DNA from: Mytilus galloprovincialis
Lineage: Eukaryota > Mollusca > Bivalvia > Mytilida > Mytilidae
Direction of reading: 5' to 3'
Assembly (NCBI RefSeq): GCF_965363235.1
Contig: NC_134849.1
Location: 65,243,122 to 65,307,121 of the forward strand
Length of the DNA: 64,000 nt
Below, piece by piece: positions 11,388-26,400 of the stretch. Each line of letters starts with the position of its first letter. Positions within the stretch are counted from its first letter, which is position 1. The notes beneath the pieces are model-generated. The model was not told the origin of the DNA. It worked only from the letters and a program-made list of their open reading frames with translations, and made no database searches. The translations under genes and the position numbers were made by a program.

Positions 11388-11451
11388 ATGGGGGATAAAA
11401 CTACACAGGAAATTATCAAGTGTCTTGACACTGCTGCCAAGCTTTTGAGAG
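11388..11451 (+). CDS. HECT gene exon 1 (putative start)
   Basis: Begins with ATG immediately after TTTTTAATCAACAG, which is an acceptor-like context, and ends AGAG|GTATGT in phase 1. It encodes a short amphipathic stretch (MGDKTTQEIIKCLDTAAKLL). The exon could be coding from its first base with additional exons upstream, or the first ATG could sit just after a 5'-UTR splice. Confidence 0.6.
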
Positions 11452-14400
11452 GTATGTTTTTTTTATATCCTTAGTGCTAATTCACATCTCTGATATGTCA
11501 AAAATGAGTCATTTGAAACCCAATGGTAAACATTTCAACCTCATACATTGAACTGAGGGTGAGATTACTAGTTTTCAACAAGGTTGGCCCTGTTGGAATA
11601 CACAAATAAATCTTAGGTCAAATAAGTGATAATTTTATGCTTGTTTCCTGCTACCCTACCTGCCCATTAAATTTATTCTACCTAAACCATACAGTTTTAT
11701 CATTGTTTATGAGCATAATAATTTTTTTTTACAACACTTAACATGCTTAAGAAAAAATGCTGTATAAGAAATTGATTTCAGATACAAATATGTATAAATG
11801 CATCTGAAACCCAATACATACATGACATAATTAAAGATCATATTAAAAACTCGAAACATATTATAGAAGTGTGTCAAAAACATAATCTTCAACATGTTTA
11901 AGTTAAACATGTTAAAGAATTAAACATTATAAAAAAATAATTTCCTGCACATCTCCCCTTTTATTTTGGCTGGTGACATGGAATAAAGGTATTATTTCTT
12001 GTGACCCTATGCAAGAGTTTTCTTTGTAATGTTTATCCAACTCTTGAACCAATGCATGTAAGAGACACAAGGAGGACAACTGAGTTGACGTACGTGGGTT
12101 CGATTCCCACCCTAGGCTTTCCAACGGTGTACGTACGGCTGGTGCAAAGCGGGCAGATAAGCTTAGTGGCCCCGCGTCAACTCTGTTGTCTGTCCCAAGT
12201 GTTGAACGACGACAAGAAGCGAGAGAGAGCCGTGGCTACCTAACCGGAGAGCGAGCGAACCCCTGCCTTCTCTCTCCTCGCTTGCCCTTGCTCAAATTTT
12301 CCATTGAGGAGTAGCCCATAAGACGCAGGCAAGCTCCACCTGGTCTCTCGACGATCGAGGGCAGCAAATCTTACCCTTGGTAAATAATTTTTACGTGGGA
12401 GAATTTTTCATCGAGGCGTCACAGGTTAGACATGGTCGGGCTACTGCAGGTCTCTCAGTCATCAAAGCAGGCAAAATATACACTTGTTAAAAAAAATTTA
12501 CGTGGGTGATTTTTCATCTATGAGTCGAACGTTAGACGCGGGCGAGCCACCACGGGTCTCTCGACCATTGAGGCTGGCAAACTATACCCTTGGTAAAAAA
12601 ATTTATGTAAAAAATCATATAATTTTTTTTCTCTCTGTCTGTTATGAAGTGAAAATAAAGCAGCTCATTAATTGCCGTGATTTGAAGCCATGGTTTATCA
12701 ATTGTCACCTTATAGTAAACAATCAACAAAGAAGTGTGGATATCAAGCACGTGTATAACATGTACAATTAGATAATAGTTTATTCTAATGACAGATCCAT
12801 GCATGCGTATTGCGATTACCGGATTTTTACAAGAAGGGTCTAGCGAAGGTCACTTTGCATACAAAAAATATGTCGGCAAATTGCTTCCTTGAAGCAAGCA
12901 ATTAAAATAAAGTAAATTCTTCTAAATGTGGACAAACTCTTCAGAAAAAAGTATATCATGTATATGTGCATAAGTTTTATAATGATAACTATTCATTTAG
13001 TAATAAAAACATATGCATCATTTCTTTTTAATTTTAGGTTTCATACATTCATGTATGACTTTAAATATGCCAATTTATAAATATTTGTACATACATCATG
13101 TACATGTATATAAATATACTTGAAAAATATGGGATTATGAATGATGATAGTTTTATTATTGTAGGTGAGGCTGTGTCCCCAAATGATAATGTTGGCAGTA
13201 GTAGTCATGGTAGTAGAACTTCAGAAAATACTACTCACTCTGCAGAATTGGCTATACCCATAACAACTGTACATGTACCATCACCATCACCATCATTTCA
13301 ATACTCTAGAGTTACCAGTAACTTGAGGAATCTCTTCAAGCCTTATGGAACAAGTAAAGGAAGGGGAAGAGGTGTAAACCTGCCACAGCCATCTGCTTCG
13401 CTGAGCACGTGGACCCACAAATTTATATGCCTTTCAAGCAAGGACTCTGTACGTTCAAGTTTATATACAGTCCATTGTATCAGTTAGAAGATGTCTCTGG
13501 CAGAAAAATTATACCCCATACATTATGTACAACCAATTTACATAGAGAAATATGGTTCTGAATGGTTCCGTCTTTTTGCAATTGAGTCTGTCACACATGT
13601 TGGTTCCCTTGTGTAGGAATTTCATTTGATAAAGTAAAATATTGGTTTCCTCAGGATAACTTAAGTTTTCATTGACCAAATGTTTTCAAATTTGAACATA
13701 CATGTAGCATCAATTACCACCTAACACATTTATCAAATATTTTGCATTAGTGAAAATAATATACTTTACATTACTTTTAGGAAATCATTCCCAGCAAAGA
13801 TGAGAAACGGACCTTATTTGAGGCTGGACTGGGAGAGAGGAAGTTAACGTTAGTTAAAACGTCCGATTCTCCTGATTTCCTCCAACAGTTAGAGGAAAAA
13901 TTTCCCAAACTAAAGGGATGTGGGGGAATAGAACTTCTTCGGACATCATCCACCTCAAGATCTACACTCCAGCTGATAAATCCTGGACAGCATGGGTACA
14001 CTGTGGAGTACCTCTCCAATTGTTATTTGGGACAAGCCACCTGCTTCATAAGACCCATACAGAAGGATCTGGACGCAACACCAATTGATGAAGGGGAAAA
14101 AGTAATTTATCTTATTGCATTTATTTTTATGCTCCTTTAACTTTTTGAGCAAGTTGATTTATACTTATCAGTCCTTCCACCAGTCTGTCTTATCGTCCAA
14201 CTCTTGGTTAAGTTTTTGTGTTAAGATCCATTTCTCAGATATTAGACTTTATATAGCCTTGCTAAGTCACATATATTAAGTATTACAACAGAGTTCACTA
14301 TTAATACGTTCACTTTGATCTTAACATTCTACTTGAGCAACTCTCTTGAGATTTTTCATTAAGGTAAATTTGTCATTACTAGACCTGGTATAGCATTGTT

Positions 14401-17400
14401 ATTTCATTTGTGAATTGGTCTTGGGTTGTACAGCAAGGTTCACTATTAATTATGTTTTCCATTGAAGGCACTCAATCAAAATTTTTGAGAAATCTATTTT
14501 TCTTTGGAAAGTCTACATCAACAATCTACGTATCCTGGTTAACAGGAAGGGGAAATCCTACAACACTGTACAGTCCACCCTTTTCCTAAATTTCAACAAA
14601 AGCAGGTTTACGATTTGGTTCACTGTGTCCATTCTTTTGTTTGCATTGCCCAATTGATCACTTCTTGTTTTATAATCACTTGGTTTTTTTATTAACAGAC
14701 AATGCAGACAGAGAAGTGCATGACATGTGGTAGGGACATTTTATTGACACAGTTGCGATCACATGTGAGAGAGGTTTGTACTCAACTATATTGGTTACAT
14801 TATTGAGTGTTATTAACAAAAGTTCAAGAGCTTTCTTAATAGAAAAACAAGATAGTGTAGATTTGTTCCTTGGTAGGCTAAAATAGATGTTCATGTATCC
14901 ATATGAAACATGGACATGTTTATACTAAAAAAGTTAAGGACACAATTTGTTCGAAATTGTGCTTTTCTATTTCCAGCAGCTACTTTGGATGATTTTTTTT
15001 TTTTTAATTTGAATACCTATTATTTGAATAATCTGAACCATTTTCAATAAAAAAAACAAAAAAAAATTAAAAGATTGCAACCAAAACAAATAATTCTTCA
15101 TATTAGAACTTTTAATAAACTCTTTACGTCTGACTCTGAGTACACATGAATTCAACAAACAATGTGAAAAAAGGCGAAAGTACATATGTATCAAACATTT
15201 CACCTAGGTAACAATTTTTCATGAATAGCTTATTGTATACATTTCGAAGCTTCAAATACCCTTTTTATTTATGTGAGGGTTCATAAGAGCCTTTCTTTTA
15301 AAGAATAAACTCAAGCTTGTAATTCAGTGGTTGTTGTTTGTTTATGTGTTACATATTTGTTGTTCGATCATTTTTTGTCCTGCAACTTTTGTTTCAGAAA
15401 GCTCAACATAGGGATATTGATCCCGGCGGCAGCGTTAGCTTACTTCTTAAAAGCTTTATATTTATGAAGGCGGAAGACCTGGATGCTTCATATTTTGTTT
15501 ATGGATGCCTCATGTTTCTGTCAGTCACATGTCCAATTTCCTTGACCTCATTTTCATGGTTCATAGACTACTTGAAAAAAAGTTAAGATCTCTCTTATTA
15601 TAAGTAACAAGATAAATATATTTGGTATGTGCATACCTTGCAAGATCCTTATGCCCGTCAGACAGTTTTCACTTGACCTCTATCTCATTTCATGGATCAG
15701 TGAACAAGGTTAAGTTTTGGTGGTCAAGTCCAGATACTATAAGAAATAGGTCTAGTATATTCGGTGTACGGAAGGACTGTAAGGTGTACATGTCTAGCTG
15801 ACAGGTGTCATCTGACCTTGATCTTATATTTATGGTTCAGTGGTTAAAGTTAAGTTTTTGAGTGTTGGTCTTTTTTTTTCTAATACTAATTGCAATAGGT
15901 CAACTATATTGGTGTATGGAAATATTTTATGATCTGTTTGTCAATCACTCAGGTTATATTTGACCTTGACCTCATTTTCATGGTTCATTGCACAGTGTTA
16001 AGTTTTGTGTTTTAGTCTGGTTTTCTTAAAACTATAAGCAATAGGTCATATATATTTGTGGCATGGTTCATCTGACCTTGACCTCATTTTCATGGTTTAT
16101 TGGTAAATGTTTAGTTTTCTTGGTTAAGTAGTTTATGTGACAGTTGCAATACAGCTTTATGTTTAGGACTATCAACATAATATCAATTATTAGTAAAGAA
16201 GGCGAAACATTTCAGCGTGTGCACTCTTGTTTATATAAATAAGGGTGTGAGTTTTCTTGTTTGAATTGTTTTACATGGTCATTTTGGGGCCTTCTATAGC
16301 TGACTATGTGGTATGGACTTTGTTCATTGTTGAAGGCCGTACGGTTACCTATAATTGTAAATTTCTGTGTCATTTTCGTTTCGTTTGAATTAGATCTGGC
16401 TAGAAATTGCTTGAAAACTTGCAAAGTGAATCTATTTAACAAAAAATATTTTAATTAACTTTTAGTGTGGAAATGCAGATTCTGATAATGAATTACCAAT
16501 ACAACACATTAGTAACCCAGAAGAAACAGCTGAACAGGTAAACCATTTAGATTTTTACAACTTGCTTCGGGTGTTGCCATGGGCCCCAAAAAGATGTGGC
16601 ATTTTTATATTTCCCAAATAGTACTCCAAGCTACACCAAGGTTTCATTTAGTTTTACAACATACACTTCATTTAAAAAGAACACAACGATTCCAAGCAAC
16701 AGCAAAGCAGCAGGTTGCATTCTGTATATCTAGTTTTAAGACTCTAAATTTTTATCACACAAGGATCAATGTGCAATTGTACCATTATTATGCTGTGCTC
16801 TGTCATTGATTAAAAGATATTCATTTCAGAATTTTTAAAATAGAAAATAACATGGATATATAATTTAATTTTGGATGAACGCGTCTTCTCATTGGCTTAC
16901 ATTATTTTGTTATGAGCCCATAGACATAATTTAGTCATGTGAACGTGATGTCATCAATGTTTTTTCATGGTTTTCTACGGTTCTAACAATGGAATTTAGA
17001 ATTAAATTATAAGAAATGACTGTAATATTTTTTCTGTCTATTCGAAATAACATAAAAAATGTGGTGCACACTGTTAAATAACCCGCTACGCACGTTATTC
17101 AGTGTGCACCAAATTTTTTATGTTATTTCTTCATAGACAGAAAAAATATTACAGTCATTCCTTAAATGGTATCCATCCATGGCACAAAATAAGTGCATTC
17201 ATAGCAAAAAAAAACAAAAAGCACTTTTGCTGTTCTTCATCTCAAAGTCACAGTGAAGCCTTTAACATGAAAAAAAGAAATCTCACATCATTGCAAGTTT
17301 TACTTCATGTTTGTTCCAATTATTGTACATAAAGAACTCTTTTGCTTTACGATCATTCTGCATGTTGCTTATAGATTTACATAGTTTTGTTTAAATGAAG

Positions 17401-20400
17401 ACTTATATTCCTCCCATGTTTTAACATATTCAAGAATAACATATACAAAATACATTTGAATAAATTTACCAAGTTGGAACAATGATTTTTGTTAATTATG
17501 CTATTTCCAGCCATGGCTTGATTTGAAATTGATATTCAAAGCTTGAAATGTTTCTTTTGTCAAAAACCATCTTTCTGGAATACTTTTTTAATTAAATGTT
17601 TTATAATAATTCTCTTTAACAGGAACTAGAAAATGCTTCAGTAATATTTATATAAGTTTTTATTTGTATAATAAATGTATACAATTATCATGTTATTGAA
17701 GACTATAATTATTTTTCAGTGCCTTGCACATGTTGTTGATCCTGTCAGTCCAACATACCTGTCTGAAGACCAGCCAAAAAAGTCGAGGAAAATATCCCAG
17801 GTTTCTCAGCTACCAGTATGCAAATTTACCTGTGTATGTCAACATCATTAATTTATTATTTTCTAAAGGTTTTCCCTCCATCTTTATAAATGAATTTTGT
17901 AATACCAGATAACAATTGGTGTAACATGACGGACCCAAACTGCACCTTTTTGAATAATTTCAAATCATATAAATATCAAGTGTTTAGTCTCGAAGAAAAA
18001 TTGTTAGATTTCCACAGCTATTTTTATTGAAGAGGTGCAATTGGGTACTGTGACATTAGATTTTCATTGAAATGTGCAAACATGGGTAACTGCTCCTAAA
18101 TTAGTAATTTTAAGAAAATATTGCAGTTTTTGGCTATTATCTTGAATATTGATATAGGTAGAAATAAGTTGTAAGCAGTAATAATACCATGTAAGATCTA
18201 CCAGCAAGTAAAACATGAACAAAATTGTCAATTTATGCCCTATAAGGAGTTATTGCCCTTTACAGTCATATTTTATCAATTTTTCGTATAAAATTATTGT
18301 CATTTTTCATAAAAGTCTTCTCCTCTGAAACTGCAGAGACAAACTTAATCAAACCCATGAGTTTCATTGGGGTATCTTGTTTAAAACATGTGTCCCATGA
18401 CCAGCCTTGTAACTAACAAAGCGACTTGACTGAAAATAGAACATAGCAGTCATATGCAAGTTTTGACTATTATTCTTTGAACAGTTATAAATAGAAAAAA
18501 TCTGAAAGGAGCCAAAATGTTCAGAATAATAACATCTACCAATTTATCTCCATGTATGTCAAAACTGTTAGACAAATTTTTAATTGAGTTATTGCCCCTA
18601 ATTATCCAATTTTACCGTTTTATCATTATTGACAATAGTCATGACTATAACATTTAAGAGAGAAACATTTTTTTTTCAGTTATGTCTTTTATGAATTTAG
18701 TTATAACAAATCTAGATAAATAAAGTTTTTTTATCATATAAATGACCAGCAAAGCATCTATTTAAAAGTAAAATTTTACTGATATAGTCATGAAAGTTAG
18801 TAAAGTGTCAATCTTCATATGAGTACTTGCCTTTAAATGCTCTTAAATTTATTTGTTAATTAAGATTTACATTCAAGACATTTATCTTAGTTTGATTTTT
18901 TAATGACAGGTTATTTTTTTGCAATGTTTTTTTTCATATATTCTGTAATACTTTTAAACAGCATCAACAAGACAATAACCATGATGAAGTGCAAATATAT
19001 AAGTACGCATTAAATTGTGTTGTGTTAGGTTAAATAATGTTGCTGATGTGAGCCATAGGTATAGCCATCACTTGTCTTTCAAAGTCTTTCATTTGCAGAA
19101 TTCTTAAAAAAAAAAAAGAGGCATTTAGGATCATTTTAGTACGTATATATATTTATATACTGTATTAGACTGGGTTTTTTTGGCAGGTGTACTATTTGGG
19201 GGCAACAAAATATTCGAAAAATTTAGGTGGTTTTTCTTTGGGAGGATTCTTAAAACAGAATATTTTAAAATTTATTCCTGATTTTCAAATATCCCCTACA
19301 ATGAAGTGAAAATATCACCCTGCTAAAATAACCTGCTTTATGGTACCTCATTATACTTAAAAAGGACAAGTGAGGCACACCTGTGTTCACATTATTTATT
19401 TTAGTTTTTCAACTTTTTATCTTGTTATTTCATATTTAAGACAGGCCAAGAGTACATCTGTTTCAATCCTTTTACATAGTTCATGGGTATTAGGAAAGGC
19501 ATGGTAACTACACACCCCCTTAAAAAATTACTAATGTTTTTTTACCTGCTAAGAGTCTAAGCTCCTGTCTGGTCTTAGATCAATGTTATGCGAAGAAAAT
19601 ATGTAACACAATATTAAATTTCAAGGCATAATTTTTTGAATGTTTGTGGTATTTTAGCTTATTTATTTTACATTTTATTACATATTTTTTCAATTTGGAA
19701 AGGGGGATTTTACAGACAGAAATGCAAGAGTGAATTATTTATTTCTAATACCTATTGAAAATTTAATACCAAAAAGAACTTTTCTTTCTATTTCTGATAT
19801 TTGGAATATTTGATTGAACGAAACATAAGTATTTTGATTTGCCTGGCTTTGATTATAAATCAGAAAATTGATGGCATGCAATTTTTTTCTACAATTGATT
19901 GTATTATCAAATAGAATTGGTCTGTCTTTAAACAGGGAACTGTAAAATTGTATTTTAACCTTCAACAGCATCAATTGGTGATTGAATGCTAGCAAAGAAA
20001 GTTCACTGTGGATGCATTAGCATTAAACTGACATAAAAAATATATACATATACATATAGAACCTGTCATATGTTGTCTGATGAAAATAGAGGGAAGCAAT
20101 CAAGTTTCTTTTGGTAATAGAATAGATATTACAGAAATAAAATAACATAATATTTATTGAAATAAAATTAAGTGGAAATGGGGAATGTTTCAAAGAGACA
20201 TCAACCTGACCATAGAGCAGACAACAGCAGAAGGTCACCAATGTATGGTCAGAAGATATGTCAGACAAGCTATAACATTGGGTAAATGACAACATCCATG
20301 ATGCTTTGATTAATGGAGTTATGGCACTTGGAGATAAATTAATCACATGTGTATTTATCAAATTTTCACCCTTTTTTACATGCTTTAATATATTGATTTG

Positions 20401-23400
20401 ATAATGTTTGACCATGACAAGTTACAGGTCTGTGAGTTCCTTTTATTGCGATTTCAACCCTTTAAATATTTTGCATGAATAGATCATCTAATAATTTTAT
20501 AATTTACATTATATAACAAGTTAAAATGTTAATTGAAAAATCATTAATAAATATATTTACAGGGGCTATAGTTATTGTCCAATATGCTTGCAAATGTTCC
20601 CTGATGCATACATTGAGACACATGCTAGTGTTTGTGGTGAAAGTACAGATAAGAAAGCTGCTAAGTCTGATGTAGCAGATGTTGATTTGATAACCAGGTA
20701 CCGGTATATAAAAAAATATGTCCAAATTAGAGCTTGCTGTTTTGTGTGAGTTAAGGCTCCTTGTTGAAGGATGTATTTTGATGTATAATTGTTGACTTTG
20801 GAAAAATGTGACTTGCATAGAGAGTTGTCTTATTGATACTCATATCACATCTTCTTATTGAAATATATTAAATGATGTATTAACACGGATAAATCAGCAT
20901 GTGCAATACTGAAAATGTTCCACTGTCGATATAAATCAATATTTAATATTGCTCTTCCAACAGGTCCAATACGAAAAAAACAGGGCCAATATAGAAAAAA
21001 GCAGTATTGGCCCATGGGATAATACAGGACATTCACTACCAGTTTTCATTTCATAAGTAGAAGACCCTGGGCATTTGATATGTACAGTTAATCATAAGGA
21101 CAAATACTTTTATTTTTGTCCATCTGATGAATTTTTAAGCCTTTTTCAACTGATTTTCCATAGTTTGTTCTTATGTTGTACTGTTATACCACTGTCCCAG
21201 GTTAGGGGGAGAGTAGAGATCCCACTAAAATGGTTAACCCAACCACATTATATATGTATGTGCCTGTCCCAAGTTAGGAGCTCGTAATTAAGTAAATAAG
21301 TTTGTTTATGTGTTACATATTTGTATTTAGTTCATTTTTTATATAAATAAGCCTGTTAGCTTTCTCGATTGAATTGTTTTACATTGTCATTTTGGGGTTT
21401 TTATATCTGAAAATGGTATGGGCTACACTCATTGTTGAAGGCTGTACAGTTACCTACTTATGGAGAGTTGTCTCATTAGCAATCATACTACATCTTTTTA
21501 ACTCAACTGACCTTTTCTAATCACTTTACAAAAATCTTCTCCTCTGAAACTACTGGACCAAATTTACCCAAAGGAGTTTAAAAAGTGTGTCAGATGACCC
21601 AGCCAAACAACCAAGATGGCTACCATGGCTAAAAATAGTACATAGGGGTAAAATATAGATTTTGGCTTATATCTTTGAAACCATAACATTTACAGCAAAT
21701 CTGACGGGGTTAAATTGTTTATCAGGTCAAGGTCTATCTGCTCTGAAATTTTCAGACAGATCGAACAACCTGTTGTTGGGTTGCTGCCCCTGAATTAGTA
21801 ATTTTAAGGAAATTTTGCAGATATTGGTTATTATCTTGAATATTATTATAGATAGAGACAAACTGTAATCATCAATAATGTTCAGCAAAGTAAAATCTAC
21901 AAATAAGTCAACATGACCAAAATTATCAGTTGACCCCTTAAGGAGTTATTGCTCTTTATAGTAAATTTTTAACAATTTTCATAATTTTTTGTAAATTTTC
22001 ATAAATTTTCCCAAAATATTTTCCACTGTAATTACTGGGCCAAGTTCATTATACATAGATGTATAGAGATAATTGTAGCAACAAGAATGGTTCAGTGAAG
22101 TGAGATCTTCAAACACATCACCATCACCAAATTTGTCATGAATTTATCTAGATTTGTTTTATATGCACATAGACCAAGGTGATCGACACAGGCTCTTAAG
22201 AGCCTCTAGTTTATATTTAAAATATATATTTAAGAAAACAATCAACTTTATCAAATAACACTTTACCCTTTTCCACCTAAATATTATATAAAGATTAATG
22301 TAGATTTATAAGGTGTAATAACTGTAAATTGTAACATCCTTTAAAGCATACATCTATGACTCTTCCTTCCATTTAAGAAAATTTAAAAAGGTACAAAATT
22401 CAGGGTTAGGAAACATCAATAAAATACAAAAATTACAAAAATTACACCTTTATTTCAATCATTTAGATCATTTCAAGATGAAGTCATGAGAATCAGGAAG
22501 GATGCTGTAGATGTGTGGGAAATTCCAGTGATAAGAAGACTTTTCATAAAGACAGCCATGGCAGAAATGGAATCTGCAAATAAAGATGAGTGGCTAAGGC
22601 AACTAAAGATAGATTTCATTGGTGAAGAAGGAGTTGATGCTGGAGGACCATGTCGTGAATTTTTTTCTCTTCTTTTTAGAAACACTCCAGTTTTTGAAAA
22701 TGGAGGATTCTCACTTAATTCAGAACTGTTGGAAAAAAAACATTACATGTATGTAGGCAGAATGTCTTCCTTAGCTATTATAAATGGACATCCAGGTCCA
22801 AAATGCATTAACAATTACCTGGTTAACTACATATTAGAAGGCATACAGCCTGAATGCACACTAACTCAACTTGAGATGATTAGTAGAGATGATGTTATTG
22901 AAGCTATCAAAGAGGTAAGACAAAAAAATCAGTTTCTGATATGACTTTTTACATTTACTGAATGCAAAAGATCTTTATAGATTATCATGTACCAGTTGGA
23001 ATTCAAATCAAAGGTTAAATTGAGAACATCAAAATGACTTGACCTTGACTTTAATTTGAATACTGTTACATATAAGAAGGACCCTGGGCTTATCAATTTT
23101 GATTATAGTTGAATGGCAGACAAGGAAAAAACAACCTGAGCTTCTGCGAAAGGCAAAAGCAGGATTCGTAACATCTGGCCTCTGATGGTCATTCCTTCCA
23201 TCCTGTCCAATCAAAAGATTTCCCTATTTATCAAGGATTTCTTAGCTTTTAGGAAAAGGATTTTATATTTAGTCTAGAGCTTGATCATGTTGAGTTGTAA
23301 AGTGTAGACTATTTTTATACCCTTATCATAGTGAAGGGGCCATTAAGTTTTACCATTTTCCATCTGCAAGTTTTCCCCTTCATATGTCTGTCCTCAAGTC

Positions 23401-26400
23401 ACAAAGTCGGTTTCTGTTCTCTTAACTTTATTTTGCCTTAATCAAATGGTATGACACTTATACACAATGCTTGGAACCACATTATTCAGATCAAGTTTGA
23501 ATTTTGGTGGCATCACTTTAACTGTTCTAGGGTTATGCCCCTTTAAAAATGGAAAATTTTCTGTTTCCATTCTCTTACTCAAATTGCTTCAACAAAATGT
23601 TATTAGGCTTATATAGACAATTATTATTACCACAAACTCAGATCTAGTACAAATATGAATAGCTTCACCATTATTGCTCTTCATTTATAAGTGGGGTATC
23701 ATCTCTGTCTCATGGACACATTCTCCATTAATAAATTTAGATCTTCATTGCAGTCACCCCCGTTTGCCAATAGTTTGAAATTTATCTACTTCATTTACAT
23801 GAAAAAAAAATTACAGTTTTTATTTTGTCTACTAGGAAAGAGAGTTATTTGATATTTGATTCAGAGCTCAGTCAGAAAAAGCAAATTTGTATATGCCTGT
23901 TTACTTGACTTCCTATCCTGAATTTTACCAAACCTGGACAGAAGTGTCTTACGATCAAAAGATAGTATCGACAATTATTTTTTTTATTGTTTTTCCCTCA
24001 TTTTTGCTGAGCTTGCAATTAGCAGCAAAAGTAGGCGAGACACTGAGTTCCGGGAAAACCGTTATTTTTTTTATTACTTACAGATTTAACGTTTCTGAGT
24101 ATTTTATTAACAAAAAAGGGAGGATTTCTTATTTTTCAGACAAGTGTTTTGAGCAGTTTCATTAAACTTTGGTGAATGATTGAATAACTTCCCTGTTTAT
24201 TTTTTAAATTTAATGTATTACTTAATTATGCACATTTTGTACATTATAGATTGATACTGTAAATGCTGACAATAAATATGACATCACAGAAAAATATGCT
24301 GAGCTGTTAGATTGTTCCGGTTTCAGGAAGGCATTGAACCAAGACACAAAAGAAGAGGCTGTAAGAGCCATGCAGAACCATTTTATTTTTTTCAAATGGT
24401 TGCCATCACTTCTACAGTTTATAGAGGGTAAATACTAATTTCTGATATCAATATTTGACTAAACTTTCGCAGATGCTTTATTAGACAATAACTTGTGTGT
24501 AAGTGTAACGGATCTTTCTGAAATATACCACAATTTTCCATATTATATAGGGAAGGCTGGGCCTACGTTTTGGAGTAAATGCCCTAAATGTTCAATAAAA
24601 TTGAGAATGGAAATGGGGAATGTGTCAAAGAGACAACAACCCGAAGCTTTAAAATTTATTTATTTTCAACATCTGCAGTCATATAAAGTTGTGCCCTGCG
24701 AAGCATCTGGTTTCAGATTCAAATTGTGTTGAAGTGTACAGAATACTGATCTCTCTGAAATTGTAATGCAAGGTACCATATCACAAAGGGAAGGCTGGGA
24801 TTATTAACCAAAACATTCAAGAACAAGGGAACAAAAACAATCAGATTTCTGGTTTCCAAACAATAAATTGTGTATGAGTATCACTGTATGTGCATTTCTC
24901 TGAACTTGTACTGTACTATAAGGTAACATACCACAAAGGGTGAGATAGAGTTTGAGGGTGGAAAAACAATAGGGGGAGGTGGGGAGTTCATCATTTTTTG
25001 ATTGAGTATTGTTTCCAAGCTTACCCCAACTGTTCAGGGTTCAAACTCATTATAGGCTATGTTCTGTGGAGCATTTTATGTTTAATATTTAAAACAACAT
25101 TGTACTTCTATGAAATAAAAGGTGGTGAAAGTTTTAATGTCTTATTTGTATAACATGAATTTATTTAAAATGTTATTTTTAACTATTATAAGCAGTGACC
25201 AGATGGCAGTAATGCAGGTCCATTCATGTATTTTGATCTATCAACACCTGGTCTGTTATAAATGTGCACACTTATTCACTTTATGATAAGCACAAGGAAT
25301 TGGGTAGCACTAACTGATTGTTTCTCAGTTATTTTTACTTTTTTCAGGTTTTAAACTCCTAGGAGTTCTGGAGTTGTGTAGAAAGCACCCAACGGATAGT
25401 AGAAAGTGTTTGGAACCCTCTGATATCTCGTACAGTGAAGTAATGGACTTTTTCAAGCCATCCTATTCTTCAGAAAAAGAAAAGAAAGAAAAAGAAGAAG
25501 TAATTGTGTATAACTTTGGACAGTTTTTGAAAAAGGTGGAACGTAAGTTTAAGTCTTATTGATGGCATTTATACAAGCTTCTGTATTCAAAGTTTTAATC
25601 CATCGACAAAAAACAAGGCCACCATGGCTAAAAATGAAACATAGGGGTCAGATGCACCTTTTTACTTATATTTCAAAAACTATTTTGCTTTTAGAGCAAA
25701 TCGGTTGATATTGCCAATGGTTTAATTTGGTCAAAATGTATCAACCCTGAAATTTTCAGACAAATAGAACAACACATTTTTGGAAAGCTGTCACCAAATT
25801 GGTTGTTTTAACGAAATTAAGCAGTTTTTTTATTATCTTGAATATTATTATAGATAGATATAAACTGTAAGCAGCACTAATGTATAGCAGAGAAAGATCA
25901 ACAAAAAAGTTTAATATGGCCTCTTGTGTAAAAATGGCAGCTAAAATTTTATGCTCTGTCTATCTAATTCACAAGTATCTTTTGTCATTTGAAATTGTCC
26001 TTCCGTAAAAATGAATTGATAATTTACTTCACAATGCCAAAAGGAAATAACAATACGAAATGGGGGGGGGGGGGGGTCTCTTCTTATATGAAGGAATATA
26101 TACATGTGTTCCGCTGGAATGGGTCCCTTTTGTGATACGTCAAATATATCATTGGGTTGTAACTTTAACTAGGAAATATATTAGAAGTAATTGACTACAG
26201 CTAATATCCTAATGTTTGTCAAGTAAAACTTTGGTTGGTTTGCTTGCTCTGTTTGTATAAATGTTAGTTTAAGCTTTGTAATTAACATTGACATCTTTAA
26301 ACAATATATATAGGCATAATTAAACCTGAAAATATTATGTTTTTTTGATTGCACGTTATACCAATTACAATTTTACAATATACAAAGCAAGCAATCTAAA

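Noticed and set aside
12090..12118. Possible tRNA gene (perfect T-arm)
   Set aside because: No matching acceptor stem, D-arm or anticodon arm lies upstream at the required distance, and the unit recurs as a short repeat.
12001..12243. 80-codon open frame in HECT intron 1
   Set aside because: It crosses the 116-bp element and the start of a tandem array; no splice borders in phase with neighbouring exons.
23887..24165. 92-codon open frame just before HECT exon 11
   Set aside because: It is in an intron, in a frame not usable between the phase-matched exons 10 and 11, and has no recognisable domain.
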